DNA from: Lamellibrachia satsuma
Taxonomy: Eukaryota; Annelida; Polychaeta; Sabellida; Siboglinidae
Direction of reading: 5' to 3'
Length of the DNA: 64,000 nt
Assembly (NCBI GenBank): GCA_033239005.1
Contig: BSQZ01000022.1
Coordinates: 6,031,001 to 6,095,000, forward strand
In this document: positions 1 to 14,200 of the stretch, piece by piece
How the letters are laid out: each line of letters starts with the position of its first letter
Numbering within the stretch: position 1 is the first letter of the stretch
Translations under genes and position numbers: made by a program
The notes under the pieces: model-generated
The model's database searches: none
What the model was told of the DNA's origin: nothing
Seen by the model: only the letters and a program-made list of their open reading frames with translations

Positions 1-252
1 GGTGGTATAACCCTGAAAATCCACCTGTTTAGAAACCCATTTCACCTTTGAGCCCAGGAGAAGACCAGGCTCAGCCACTTCCCCCTCTGCTCAGAAATAT
101 GTTTATAGTCTACCTGTAAACATATTTAGCATGGTGCCCCTGACATCAACTATTTCATACAAGTCATACAGGCTTTCATTTAAAAGTCACTAGTCCATGG
201 AACAACCTACTAGGATCAGGACAAGCATTAATTGTGTGCTGTGTTGTTGCAG

Positions 253-466
253 CCTGTGCGTGCGAGACCCCCACAGACTGTTCCAGCGTCTGGATGAGCA
301 GGGCCAGGAGTATGTGCTGGAAGTGAAGAAGCGACTGCTGCATCAGTTGGCCGCAGGCAGCAAGACATCAGCCCAGCAGGCGAAGCTGTTTCTCTCGATG
401 CTGCTCGATGAGTACGCCACCTTGTGCTCCACAGCTAAGACTCTAGCTCTCATCCTTGCCGAACTT
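253..466 (+). CDS. FAM193A: FAM193 exon 1 of window
   Basis: The acceptor is TTGTTGCAG and the donor GTAAGT. The exon starts on the third base of a codon, so at least one coding exon lies upstream of the window. It encodes a helical segment including AQQAKLFLSMLLDEY and a Cys-containing LCSTAKTLA stretch, typical of the conserved N-terminal half of FAM193. The ATG at 197 is in the upstream intron and is not a start. Confidence 0.85.
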
Positions 467-3400
467 GTAAGTTCAACATGCATACTCAGTCCATTCTGAT
501 TATAGAGAAACAAATCATAGTTTTGGGCCTATGCACCTATAAAGAGTTTTTGTTATATCTTAGGTGCATTGCCCCACCACTCAAAGTGGGTCACTCTGGA
601 CTGGGCTGCAAGGTCACATTCAGTGCTTGTGAGATGTTGCTCGCACATATGATCACAACAATGAAGTCAGGTATATAATATATAGAATTTAATATTCCTA
701 AAACATAACTCTTAGTCCAAACAATCTGGAGTAATTCCCTGTAGAAACCCTATTGATTATGTATTTCCCAATTGCTAGCCTCAAATTACACTATTGTCTG
801 GTTTGCGTTAACATATTACAATACACTGGTGATTGCTACTGGAGGTAAGTATATGCTACATTAATCAAGGGTAAATGTGTTGTCCACACTGGTGACACAG
901 TCCCTTGGTCCAACATGACAAGTTGTCATCCTGCAGGTCGCTGTCTTGTCATTCGCAGATTCTGTTGTCCCCGTCCGTCCGTCCTCCCCCCCGTGCAACT
1001 AGGAAGGGTATCCGGCATTGTTATGAATCGGCAGACAACTTGTGCGATCACATACAATCTTACATATTCCCACACGCACAACCTTACATATTCCCTCATC
1101 CAAATCTTATAAATTCCCTCATGCACAATCTTACATATTTCCACATGCACAATCTTACATATTCCCTCATGCACAATCTTACATATTCCCTCACGCACAA
1201 TCTTACATATTCCCTCATGCACAATCTTCCATATTTCCTCACGCACATTCTTACATATACCCACACGCACAATCTTACATATTCCCTCATGCACAATCTT
1301 ACACATTCCCTCATGCACAATCTTGCATATTTCCTCATGCACAATCCTACATATACCCACATGCACAATCTTACATATTTCCTCACGCACAATCTTACAT
1401 ATACCCACATGCACAATCTTACATATTTCCTAATGCACAATCTTACATATTCCCCCATGCACAATCATACATATTCCCTCATGCACAATCTTACATATTC
1501 CCTCATGCACAATCTTACATATTCCCTCATGCACAATCTTACATATTCCCTCATGCACAATCTTACATATTCCCTCGTGCACAATCTTACATATTCCCAC
1601 ATGCACAATCTTACATGTTCCCACACGCACAATCTTATATATTCCCTCATGCACAAACTTACATGTTTCCACATGCACAATCTTATATATTCCCTCATGC
1701 ACAAACTTACATGTTTCCACACGCACAATCTTACATATTCCCTCATGCACAATCTTACATATTCCCTCATGCACAATCTTACATATTCCCTCATGCACAA
1801 TCTTACATATTCCCTCATGCATGATCTTACATGTTCCCTCATTCACAATCTTACATATTCCCTCATGCACAATCTTACATGTTCCCACATGCACAATCTT
1901 ACATGTTCCCACATGCACAGTCTTACATGTTCCCTCATGCACGATCTTACATGTTCCCTCATGCACAATCTTACATGTTCCCACATGCACAATCTTACAT
2001 GTTCCCTCATGCACGATCTTACATGTTCCCGCATGCACAATCTGACATGTTCCCTCATGCACAATCTGACATGGTCCCCCACTCTTTTATAATGTTGGGG
2101 AAGGAACCTCAAATTGTGTTCAAGGTATGTGGCAAAACTTGAAAAATGGCCCTGTCCGGGCTTGAAAAATCACAATGTATTGTCTCAAAATGGCATTGAC
2201 ATGAAAACTGAACCTTTTCCTTTGTTTGTGTTGACAGGAGCAGCTTCATCTGAAGCAGTTCCACGTGACCTGTGAGTTACACAGCAAGCATCTCTTCCAC
2301 ACACTCATCTATATGGAGGAGGACTTCCAGAACAAACTGCACATGCTCATTCCTCAACTAAGGTCATACAGACTTTCCTCTTTATAAATATCCTAAAGTT
2401 AGGTTTTTCCACAACAGTTCACGGGTTCCTTGAGCTTGCTGAATACGGTCAAACCTGTCTTAAATGACCACTCAAGGGATGGTCAAAAAGTGGCCTCTTA
2501 AATATACCTGTATCAAATGAAATTCACTGGGTTTTGCTGGAAATCTGCCAAGTATCAAATGTATTTGTACTTCTACTGCTACATGTCTGTCATTCGATTA
2601 TATACTTGTGTGCTGAACACAAGAAGGTATATATATATATATATATATATACAGTCGCGCCTCGTTATTACGCACCTCATTATTACGCGGATTCGGATGT
2701 AACGCGGTCGGTCATGGACCCCGATTTTCTGCCCCCAGGGGAAAATGCCAGATGGGCCTGCTTAAACCTACTTAGAATTGCTTTGACAATTCTCAAGAAA
2801 CATTAGGCGAACAATGTCAATGGATGAGTATCAACGTGTTGTTTGTTTTGCGCTGTCGCCGACATCAATCGCTATCGCTGGCTTCGCTTCGATGGTTTGT
2901 AAATTGCAATCGAGATTCATAAATACGCCTCGCGTAAAAATCAGATAAACAGTTTTAAATGCATTTAGTATGCAATACCAAAATAACACTTGGGTGAAAT
3001 GACATGCTTCCATTACATCATAAATTTAATCGTTTTCGTGACGCAAAACCAACATGCCAAATTCCTAACTCAAGGCTCTGCCGGTGCGCGAAAATACGAA
3101 TTAAGTGGTGCGTAATAAATTTATGCTTCGGTCGAGATCGGTTAAAAGATGAAGTGAAACAACTATTAATTCTACCTATTGTCGTTTTCTGTGTTTTATC
3201 TGATTACATACTACGTTTGTCAAATCATATACGTTTTCAGCTGCTCAGATCCATGTTATTATTTTCTATTCGTAGGCCTATTGGTCCAGTACATCGTCAT
3301 CGTAGTAGATCTATTCCATAACAGTATACGTACATGTGGTTTATTCAGTTCAAGAATCAACAGGGTGTGACATTTAAAAATAATACACGTTGATGCTAGT

Positions 3401-3662
3401 ATAATAAATGATGCTGATGCTAGTATAATAAATGATGCTGATGCTAGTATAATAAATTCCATAAACTGCATATTGGCATATAAAACATTGCTGCAAGCAC
3501 ACAGGGCTTCGACAGCGTTCATGGACTGGTGCAGCGGGCGGCGATCGCTGTTGTTTAGTAGCTCCCTGGTGGCAGATATGAGAATACCTAATGCACCTCG
3601 CTTACAGCGCGGTCCGAAGTCGTGGACCCCGACTACCGCGTTATAACGAGGCTCGACTGTAT

Positions 3663-3696
<34 letters not shown>

Positions 3697-6600
3697 ATAT
3701 ATATATTATGTGTGTGTGTTCATTATATAATTATGAGATCGAATGACAAACATGTAGCACTTCCACAATACTGGGCAACAAAATGAAGTGTCCCAGTAAC
3801 TTACAAGTCTTGTTTTTAAATGTGACTCAGACAATTTGGTCAGAAAGACAAGTCATTTCAGTTGAAAAAATTATTGGATGAAATCATGTGATGATTCCAA
3901 TTCAGAATCTTAGAGGCTGACTGCCACGGTGCTGTAATTGGTAAATGACGGGGACACTTCTGTACTCATTCGGTTGTTATTGGCTGTGACTGCCACGGTG
4001 CTGTAATTGGTAAATGACGGGGACACTTCTGTACTCATTCGGTTGTTATTGGCTGTGACTGCCACGGTGCTGTAATTGGTAAATGACGGGGACACTTCTG
4101 TACTCATTCGGTTGTTATTGGCTGTGACTGCCACGGTGCTGTAATTGGTAAATGACGGGGACACTTCTGTACTCATTCGGTTGTTATTGGCTGTGACTGC
4201 CACGGTGCTGTAATTGGTAAATGACGGGGACACTTCTGTACTCATTCGGTTGTTATTGGCTGTGACTGCCACGGTGCTGTAATTGGTAAATGACGGGGAC
4301 ACTTCTGTACTCATTCGGTTGTTATTGGCTGTGACTGCCATGGTGCTGTAATTGGTTAAATGCAGTGATGCACACTGAAAACATAAGTGATAGGAAAAAA
4401 TGTCCTGAACCTCTGAAATCAATAGGATACAATGTCCTGACTAGACAAAAACAATAGGACATTCTATATTGATATTGCCAAAATTCTGTATCTCGCATAC
4501 AGGCAAGACTTTCGTTTTTGTGTTTTTTTTTTCAATAAATGTATGATTAAAATGGCAGAATGTTGTTTTTACAAATATTTTAATAATTGTTTCAGTGTGT
4601 GTGCGTGCATGCGCCATAGTGCTGTAATTGGGTAAATGACAGAGACAGTTTTGTCCTCATTCGGTTGTTATTGGCTGTGACTGCCACAGTGCTGTAATTG
4701 GGACACTTGTTGCCAGTGTTGTGGAAATGCACTTATACTTTATAAAAATTACCAATAAAAATTTTTTCAATTGAAACAAATCCAGATAAAGGTGGGATAT
4801 GGCTGTTACAGGCTGTTACAGGCTGTGTACCTCCCAAAACTGCTTGAATCTGTATTGCATGTTTATGGGAAATCTGCGTTGTGGCAGTGTAAGGGGGGTC
4901 ATTCACAATCTTGTTCAGTCTAAGGGGGTCATTCACAATCTTGTTCAGTCTAAGGGGGTCATTCACAATCTTGTTCAGTCTAAGGGGGTCATTCACAATC
5001 TTGTTCAGTATAAGGGGGTCATTCACAATCTTGTTCAGTCTAAGGGGGTCATTCACAATCTTGTTCAGTATAAGGGGGTCATTCACAATCTTGTTCATTC
5101 TAAGGGGTCATTCACAATCTTGTTCAGTCTAAGGGGGTCATTCACAATCTTATTCAGTATAAGGGGATCATTCACAATCTTGTTCAGTATAAGGGGGTCA
5201 TTCACAATCTTGTTCAGTCTAAGGGGTCATTCACAATCTTGTTCAGTCTAAGGGGGTCATTCACAATCTTGTTCAGTCTAAGGGGTCATTCACAATCTTG
5301 TTCAGTCTAAGGGGGTCATTCACAATCTTGTTCAGTATAAGGGGGTCATTCACAATCTTGTTCAGTCTAAGGGGTCATTCACAATCTTGTTCAGTATAAG
5401 GGGGTCATTCACAATTGTCAACGTTTACCTGTTCATACAAAGCGTACTACTTCTAAAACCCCCCACGAATTAGTACTTTAAAATGTTGATAATTTCCCAT
5501 GAAGTTTTGAATTTATGAGATGTCAGACTGTATTACAGCGCCATGAATGATTACACAATTTAAAGCAGTAGTAGTTCTATAACAAATTAATCGCGTATCA
5601 CTGTGTGACACAATGGTGGTCATATTTTGCACGCAACTAACATAAAATACATTGTAAGTAGGCCTTTTGTATGCATTGTACGAATACGGGTAAATGTCAA
5701 TAATTATGAACGACCCTTAACCCACTGAGTGCTTTGAATGTGTTTGTTGCTGCTGCAGTCTGGGGTCAACGGGCAACGAAGAGTTACAGGATGACACGAC
5801 CTCTGACCTCCTACATCGCTACATGAAGTTTGACGACGAGATGTCAGTTGTGTCAGTCGTGTGGCGCGAGTGTCAGCAGTTCATTGAGCGCCACAACGAC
5901 GAACAGGTGTGTACACTGTCAGCAGTTCATTGAGCGCCACAACAACGAACAGGTGTGTACACTGTCAGCAGTTCATTGAGCGCCACAACGACGAACAGGT
6001 GTGTACACTGTCAGCAGTTCATTGAGCGCCACAACGACGAACAGGTGTGTACACTGTCAGCAGTGCATTGAGCGCCACAACGACGAACAGGTCTGTACAC
6101 TGTCAGCAGTTCATTGAGTGCCACAACGACGAACAGGTGTGTACACTGTCAGCAGTTCATTGAGTGCCACAACGACGAACAGGTGTGTACACTGTCAGCA
6201 GTTCATTGAGTGCCACAACGACGAACAGGTGTGTACACTGTCAGCAGTTCATTGAGTGCCACAACGACGAACAGGTCTGTACACTGTCAGCAGTTCATTG
6301 AGTGCCACAACGACGAACAGGTGTGTACACTGTCGTTGGCTACAGCAGTTTTACATATGTGCAGTCGTGCACGCATGTTATGACGGCTCCTACGCATCCT
6401 GGACCTGGAAAACCTGGGAAAAGGCCACCAATGTGAAGAAAGCCACTTTTCCAGGACAGAAAATGTATATAAAGATGATTGTGGCGTTACTAGGCGACAT
6501 CTCAAAAAATAAAAAAAAATGTCATTAACCTCAGACCCTGCCACACCTACGTGATACTCGTGGTGTTACTAGGCGATGTCATTAACCTCAGACCCTGCCA

Positions 6601-9600
6601 CACCTACGTGAGACTCGTAGTGTTACTAGGCAATGTCATTAACCTCGGACCCTGCTACACCTACGTGACACTCGTAGTGTTACTAGGCGATGTCATTAAT
6701 CTCAGGCCCTGACACACCTACATGACACTCGTGGTGTTACTAGGCGATGTCATTAACCTCGGGCCCTGACACACCTACGAGACACTTGTGGTGTTACTAG
6801 GCGATGTCATTAACCTCAGACCTTGCCACACCTACGTGACACTTTGAATTACATCGAACTGTGTGCAACTTCGTACTCACCAGGTGGCACTTCATACGTG
6901 TCGTATCATAACACAAATATCGTGATGTGCATCGTATCGTGGCTTAGTGTATCGTTGCTGCCTCATGAACCAATGTTATGTGATGTAGAACATGGATGTG
7001 TTATGTATCGTGATGTGTATCATATCGTGGCTTAGTGTATCGTTGCTGCCTCATGAACCAAAGTTATGTGATGTAGAACATGGATGTGTTATGTAATGTG
7101 ATGTGTATCGTATCGTGGCTTAGTGTATCGTTGCTGCCTCATGAACCAATGTTGTGTGGTGTAGAACATCAATGTATCATACAGTCATGTCTGCTGCAGG
7201 CGGTGCTGACGGCCAAGCGAAAGATGTTGAAGGAAGACTGGGAGTTCTTCAAGCAGCAACGCAAGCTCCTACAGCAGCAGCAGCAGCAAGAACAGATCAA
7301 GTGCACTGCCTCGTCCCCCTCATCCTCCCCCCACACGTGTGTAGTCCTTTCATCTTGTCTCAGTTGTCGTCATTTCTTCTACGAAATTACTTTTGTGCCA
7401 AATATCTTGTGAAAACTGCCGTTTTTAAGCCTTAATTTGAATCCGAGATCGAAGATATGACTTGGACGACTGTTGGTGGGTTTGTATTTGTTGTCCTGTA
7501 CGAAGCCTGCACTGGTGCTGCATGAGTAATTTATAAATGGTAGCAGTCAGACTTGAGTCTTCCCCTTGCATTCACCTCCCATAGTACCCGCAGGTTCCAT
7601 CTATGGAGGGCATGTTTGTAATGTCACCTCACGAGAACTTAATGGATTTGAGGAAATACTGGGTATACATGCCTTATATGGTTACAGGGTGGAACTGGTT
7701 GAAGCCCAGTTCACTCACATGATGGAGAGAATCCTGCAGGGTGCCAAGCCAACCACGAATGAGTACCACTGTCCAAACTGCAACCGTAAGAGGTAGGTTA
7801 TAATCCAACAAGCTCCGCTAAACAGACACAGACGACAGAACCATGGTTTACACAGCCTACATTCATTAGACACCTGTATTCTTTGGGGGCCAGTGGTGGT
7901 GTTTTAAAAGTCCCAGTCGCTGCATGATGTTTTGAAATCTAGAATTCAGCCAGGCCAGTGATTTGTGGACCAATCACAGATGATCTTACCACCAATGTTC
8001 AGCAATGTTGTATAATTTTTTATTAAAAAATTATTAATATAAATTTAATTACGTGTGTTATTGTGTGCAGGTGTCCGTGCGATGAGTGCAGTATCTCCCA
8101 CATGATCACGTGTGGCATCATCAATCCTGACCTGCTGGACCAGATCCATCAGCCGGGTGCCGCGGCCGACAGCACTAGCTGTATGGCAGCACAGGTCAAG
8201 TTTCCTAATGAGTTGTACACAACCCTCAACGTTCGGCCACCCTCGATGTCCAGTACGTGCTCGAGCAGTGGGTCCGAGAGCCCCATCATCATTGATCCTG
8301 AGCGTCTCACCCTGCCATTTGACGACGACAACCTTGAGTGAGTGTTTGTGCCAGCGTCTCCGTCAGACTGTGGGTCAGTTACATTATAGCTTGAGTGAGT
8401 GTTTGTGCCAGTGTCTCCGTCAGACTGCAGACTGGGGGTCAGTTACATTGTACCTTGAGTGAGTGTTTGTGCCAGCGTCTACGTCAGACTGGGGGTCAGT
8501 TACATTGTACCTTGAGTGAGTGTTTGTGCCAGTGTCTCCGTCAGACTGGTGGTCAGTTACATTATACCTTGAGTGAGTGTTTATGCCAGTGTCTCCGTCA
8601 GACTGGTGGTCAGTTACATTATACCAACTACAAATATCGGTTCCAATTGCACATCAAAAATACCAATTCCTGTGATAAATTCCATATCTAAATAGAAGTG
8701 TGAACAGAGCACGCTCAACGCCAAACGATAACATGCATTTTAGAGCAGCTTTACTTAATTTATGCATGATATGGTATATAATGGCCAACAGATATTAAAG
8801 TTAAGATAGTTGGGTGGCTATTATATGCTTGCCTTGAGTAGTTTCAGTAGAAGTTTTTTAAGATAAATTAACCATTTCGTCACAGATTGTAGTTGAAATA
8901 CTATATAGTATTCCAGTTTAATGAAATTTTTAGTAATTTGGTTATGTTAAAACTGTTTTTGTAAATGCAAAAAAATAGCCACACAATGCCAAATTATATA
9001 GTTTTGAGGAAATCCCCAAAGAAATAAATGACATACATATAAGTAAGACAGTGTCACTGTTAACTCTGAGAACAATTTAGGTTTGCAAATGAATAACGTC
9101 TGCCACACCACCACGAATAACAGCCTAAAGTGGCCGTGTATTTTTGAAACAAACCTTCCAACAATCATATTTCAAATTTGTGTAATGTTTGCCTACATGT
9201 CAGATGCGTTCAAACACTGCATTTCTGCATCGCAAGTGTTGTACCTTTTATAAAACATTGAATTCGGTAATGTTTCCTGGTTGTTAGTGATAACAGAAAT
9301 GTCAATAGATACACTTATCATGCTTGAAATGTAACTTTTTACTGGAGTTTTACGTATTGTTGATAAAGCATAATGGCCATTTCTAATATTGACATGTCCC
9401 CTTAATTGAGCCGCCACAAAAGCCCTTGAACCTGCATTTGTAACATGTTGTTTACAATATGGGGTTACACCAGCCATCTGACAAACACGTGGCAGGGTGT
9501 GTTTACGATCATTTCGATTGAAATAAACATATCCGTGATCACAATCACACAGTAGCATGGAACGAATGTTAGAAGGGTTGTCTAAAAAAATTACTTTTGG

Positions 9601-9696
9601 CTGTCATTCAAAATTCTGCTAAAATCTTCCTGGTCTTGGTATAATTTGTTCATGTTAACCAAAATAGTTAGTGGGATCATCAGTGACACTGTCATA

Positions 9697-9772
<76 letters not shown>

Positions 9773-11258
9773 ATTTGCAAGAGTATTCAACTTGTCATTA
9801 AAAGAGGGAGTTGTTCCGTTTGAATGGAAAGAAGCAAACATCATACCATTATTTAAAAAGGGTTCGAGAAATAAGTCAGAGAATTACAAACCAGTGAGTT
9901 TAACGTCAGTGATTTGTAAATTATTAGAAAGGTTAATTAAAGACCATATGGTGGACTTCCTCGTTAAGCATAAATTATTAAATTCATCTCAACATGGATT
10001 CCTTAAAGCGAGGTTATGCTTAACAAATATGTTATGTTTTTTGGAAGAAATCACTAAGTGGATAGACGTGGGATTGCCAGTAGATATTATCTACTTAGAC
10101 TTTCAGAAAGCTTTTGACAAAGTGCCACATCAAAGATTACTACTTAAGTTAAAAGCCCATGGTATCGGGGATAGCATAACTGACTGGATAGAACAATGGC
10201 TGACTGACAGAAGACAACGAGTTGTAGTAGAAGGAGAAGTTTCAAATTGGAAATCGGTTTTGAGTGGGGTACCTCAAGGATCAGTATTAGGACCTATATT
10301 ATTCTTAATTTATATCAATGACTTGGACGACAGTATAACAAGTAACGTACTGAAATTTGCGGATGACACCAAACTGTTTAGAAAGGTTAATATTGATGGT
10401 GATAAACAACATTTACAAAACGATCTAGACAGATTAGTGAAATGGTCTGAGAAATGGCAGATGCTGTTCAATTTTGGGAAATGTAAATGCCTACATACAG
10501 TACATGGGAACTTGAATGTAAACTATAAAATGGGAGATACTGTTCTGGGTACTACTGTAAAAGAAAAGGACTTAGGAGTTACAATAAGTGCTGATATGAA
10601 AGTTTCAAAGCAGTGTGGTATTGCAGCTTCAAAGGGTAATCAAATTCTTGGATTGATTAGAAGAAACATAACATACAAGTGAAAAAGTTAATTATACCTC
10701 TTTATAAAGCAATAGTTAGACCTCATTTAGAATACTGTATACAAGCATGGAGACCATATCGTAAGAAGGATATAGATGCGCTTGAACGCATACAAAGGAG
10801 AGCAACTAAAATGATTCCAGAACTGAGAGACCTTAGTTATGAAGAACGCCTGAAAGAATGTGGTTTAACAACTCTAGAGACAAGGAGGTTAAGAGGAGAT
10901 CAGATTGAAGTTTTTAAGATATTGAATGGGTATGAAAATATTGATAGAAATATGTTTTTCTCACTCAACAAGGATAGCAGAACTAGAGGACATGAGGTAA
11001 AATTAGTAAAGGATCAATGTAGATTGGACATCAGGAAGCACTCGTTCTCACAGAGGGCAATAAATGAATGGAACAAATTGTCTACAGATTGTGTAACTGC
11101 TAGCAGCGTGAATATGTTTAAAAACAAGGTTGACACATATCTCAGGAGGGCGGGCTATAAGTAAATGAACATTGTTGGACTCTCGATAAGCCAATGGCTT
11201 CCTTGTCCACTTGTCATCTGGGCCTTTGGCTTGGATGGCAAATCTTGTTAAATCTTGT

Positions 11259-11298
<40 letters not shown>

Positions 11299-14200
11299 AT
11301 TTTATAATTTTGAGAAAACCAATATGTTTAGTATTAACAGAGATGGCATGTGGCTGTGTTTGACCAGTGGCTATCTTTAATGTGGTCACGTGATGAGTTC
11401 CTACCAGTGGTTTCAGTTATTCACTGACATCTTATATTTCATTGATTTTCTTCTGTATCAAATAATTTGAGTTAGATATAATTCCAAAAGTTTCATGATG
11501 TAATTCCAAAAGTTATATGATGTAATTCAGAAAGTTACATGATGTAATTCAGAAAGTTACATGATGTAATTCAGAAAGTTACATGATGTAATTCAGAAAG
11601 TTACATGATGTAATTCCAAAAGTTACATGATGTAATTCAGAAAGTTACATGATGTAATTCAGAAAGTTATTGAACAGCAATTGAAAACACCGATAACATT
11701 ATTTCCAATTTTAAAAACAAAACACCACTTACAATTCCAGAATTGGAATTGACCTTTAAATTAAATGTGATTGACTCAAGGCCTTGTCTTTGTTTATGTC
11801 GCCGGGCCATGATGTTACTGGACCTAATTATTTGTTTATGTCGCCGGGCCATGATGTTACTGGACCTAATTATTTGTTTATGTCGCCAGGCCATGATGTT
11901 ACTGGACCTAATTATTTGTTTATGTCGCCGGGCCATGATGTTACTGGACCTAAATATTTGTTTATGTCGCCGGGCCATAATGTTACTGGACCTAATTATT
12001 TGTTTATGTCGCCAGGCCATGATGTTACTGGACCTAAATATTTGTTTATGTCGCCAGGCCATGATGTTACTGGACCTAAATATTTGTTTATGTCGCCAGG
12101 CCATGATGTTACTGGACCTAATTATTTGTTTATGTCGCCAGGCCATGATGTTACTGGACCTAAATATTTGTTTATGTCGCCAGGCCATGATGTTACTGGA
12201 CCTAAATATTTGTTTATGTCGCCGGGCCATAATGTTACTGGACCTAATTATTTGTTTATGTCGCTGGGCCATGATGTTACTGGACCTAATTATTTGTTTA
12301 TGTCGCCGGGCCATGATGTTACTGGACCTGATTATTTGTTTATGTCGCCGGGCCATGATGTTACTGGACCTAAATATTTGTTTATGTCGCCAGGCCATGA
12401 TGTTACTGGACCTAATTATTTGTTTATGTCGCCGGGCCATGATGTTACTGGACCTAAATATTTGTTTATGTCGCCGGGCCATAATGTTACTGGACCTAAT
12501 TATTTGTTTATGTCGCCGGGCCATGATGTTACTGGACCTAATTATTTGTTTATGTCACCAGGCCATGATGTTACTGGACCTAAATATTTGTTTATGTTGC
12601 CAGGCCATGATGTTACTGGACCTAATTATTTGCATTCTTGCAGGAGTGAGCAGTGATTGTAAATATGCCAGTTGCAAAGACAAAAGTGACAGATAGGTAT
12701 GACCAGTTTAACACTAGTTGTCTACCATGTCCTTACCTGTTGGTGTCTCTAGTCTTGGTGATGAGGACGAGGATTCGAGGTCTGGACATTCTGAGGATGA
12801 GAGCACGGCAGACGAAGATGACAGTGCCATGCAGCGACACAGACCCAACTGTGCTATCATCACGACAACCAACGACGTGGGCGGTGCTACGGACACTCTG
12901 GGCATGGTGGGAAATTATGCTAATGATATAAATTACCCCGGTTTAAGAATAATTTGTGTAACAAGATTTAGAAAGTAAAATACTCAGTTATGTGATAATA
13001 CGATGTTGGATGTCCGAGAATCGGGACGAAGGCAGCATTCAGTTGATGCTGGTCACGCTATACACTGGCCAACTTGGCTTGTTAAAAAATGTACTAGAAA
13101 ACAAATGGATTAACAGAAGTTTTCACTTGTTAGTTGTAACAACATTCATTGTAAATTGAATGCTTGTGTAGAACGGTTTTGATGGTGAGATTTGTCTGTG
13201 CTGCAGCGTGACGGCATTGAGCACAGAGGGGCAGACCTGGAGAGAGCGGCATCATACGCGGCGTCCCTCCAGACCAATAACACTGCCTTCAGCTGTGGCT
13301 TCACACAGCAGCCTCAGACCTTGGCCAGTTGTGAATGCATCTCCTGCATCTTCCAACCAGAGGCTCAGCAGGTACGGTCTATTTCCTACCGTTGTTGCTG
13401 CTCTCCTCTTTGTTCCTCATTGAGGCTGGCCGTGATACTGGTCCTTGATGTTTGTGTTTTCCGTCCGTCACTGACCCCATTTCACTGCTGTCTACACCAC
13501 CACCCGTCACCATTACCCCAACAACAACATCCATCTTTTGATATTACCATTTATATCAGGTGAAATACTGTTCAAAATAGTAATATTTAGCACTCAAGCC
13601 CCTAAATTAACTTTGCAGTTGAGAAGTCTGAAACAAAGCCATTTTTACTTGTTTTTTTGATTGACTGTTCACGCTTGCTTACAAGTGAGAAGTACCATTA
13701 GACGTCAACAACCCATGAGATGGGGTATCTCTTACTCTAAACCAATGAAACTATTTGACATAATGTATACAGCAACAAAGTGATGTTGTTGTTGCTATGG
13801 AAGTTGCGAAATGCTCACTGATTGGCCGATAAAGTAAGCACACGTATGCAGTCGGCTTGTTTACATCTTTCGTTCGTCATTGTTCACTATTTTCGCTCAC
13901 TGTTATTGTTCAACAATGTACAATATGGCACCAAAAGAAACTTACTTAGCTACTGAGCTGGATCGTGCGAGGGGATGTGTTCTGGAGGACAGCAGCCCTG
14001 ACTGTGGATTACTTTGTTCTCGACGATTCAGAAGTGAGTTCTGATGAGCCGTGGTCAAGGGACGTGGGGAAGGGACGTGGTCAAGGGACGTGGGGAAGGG
14101 ACGTGGGGAAGGGACGTGGTCAAGGGACGTGGGGAAGGGACGTGGGGAAGGCGACGTCAAACCCATGGAGGGTGCCCCAGCAGGGCAGGGGAAGGCGGCG

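Noticed and set aside
197..252. ATG at 197 as start of a short gene
   Set aside because: The sequence before 253 is intron with a clear TTGTTGCAG acceptor, and the exon begins mid-codon.
13942..14166. Possible transposase N-terminus with acidic DDSEVSSDEP near 14020
   Set aside because: Too short, no downstream domain, and merges directly into the minisatellite.
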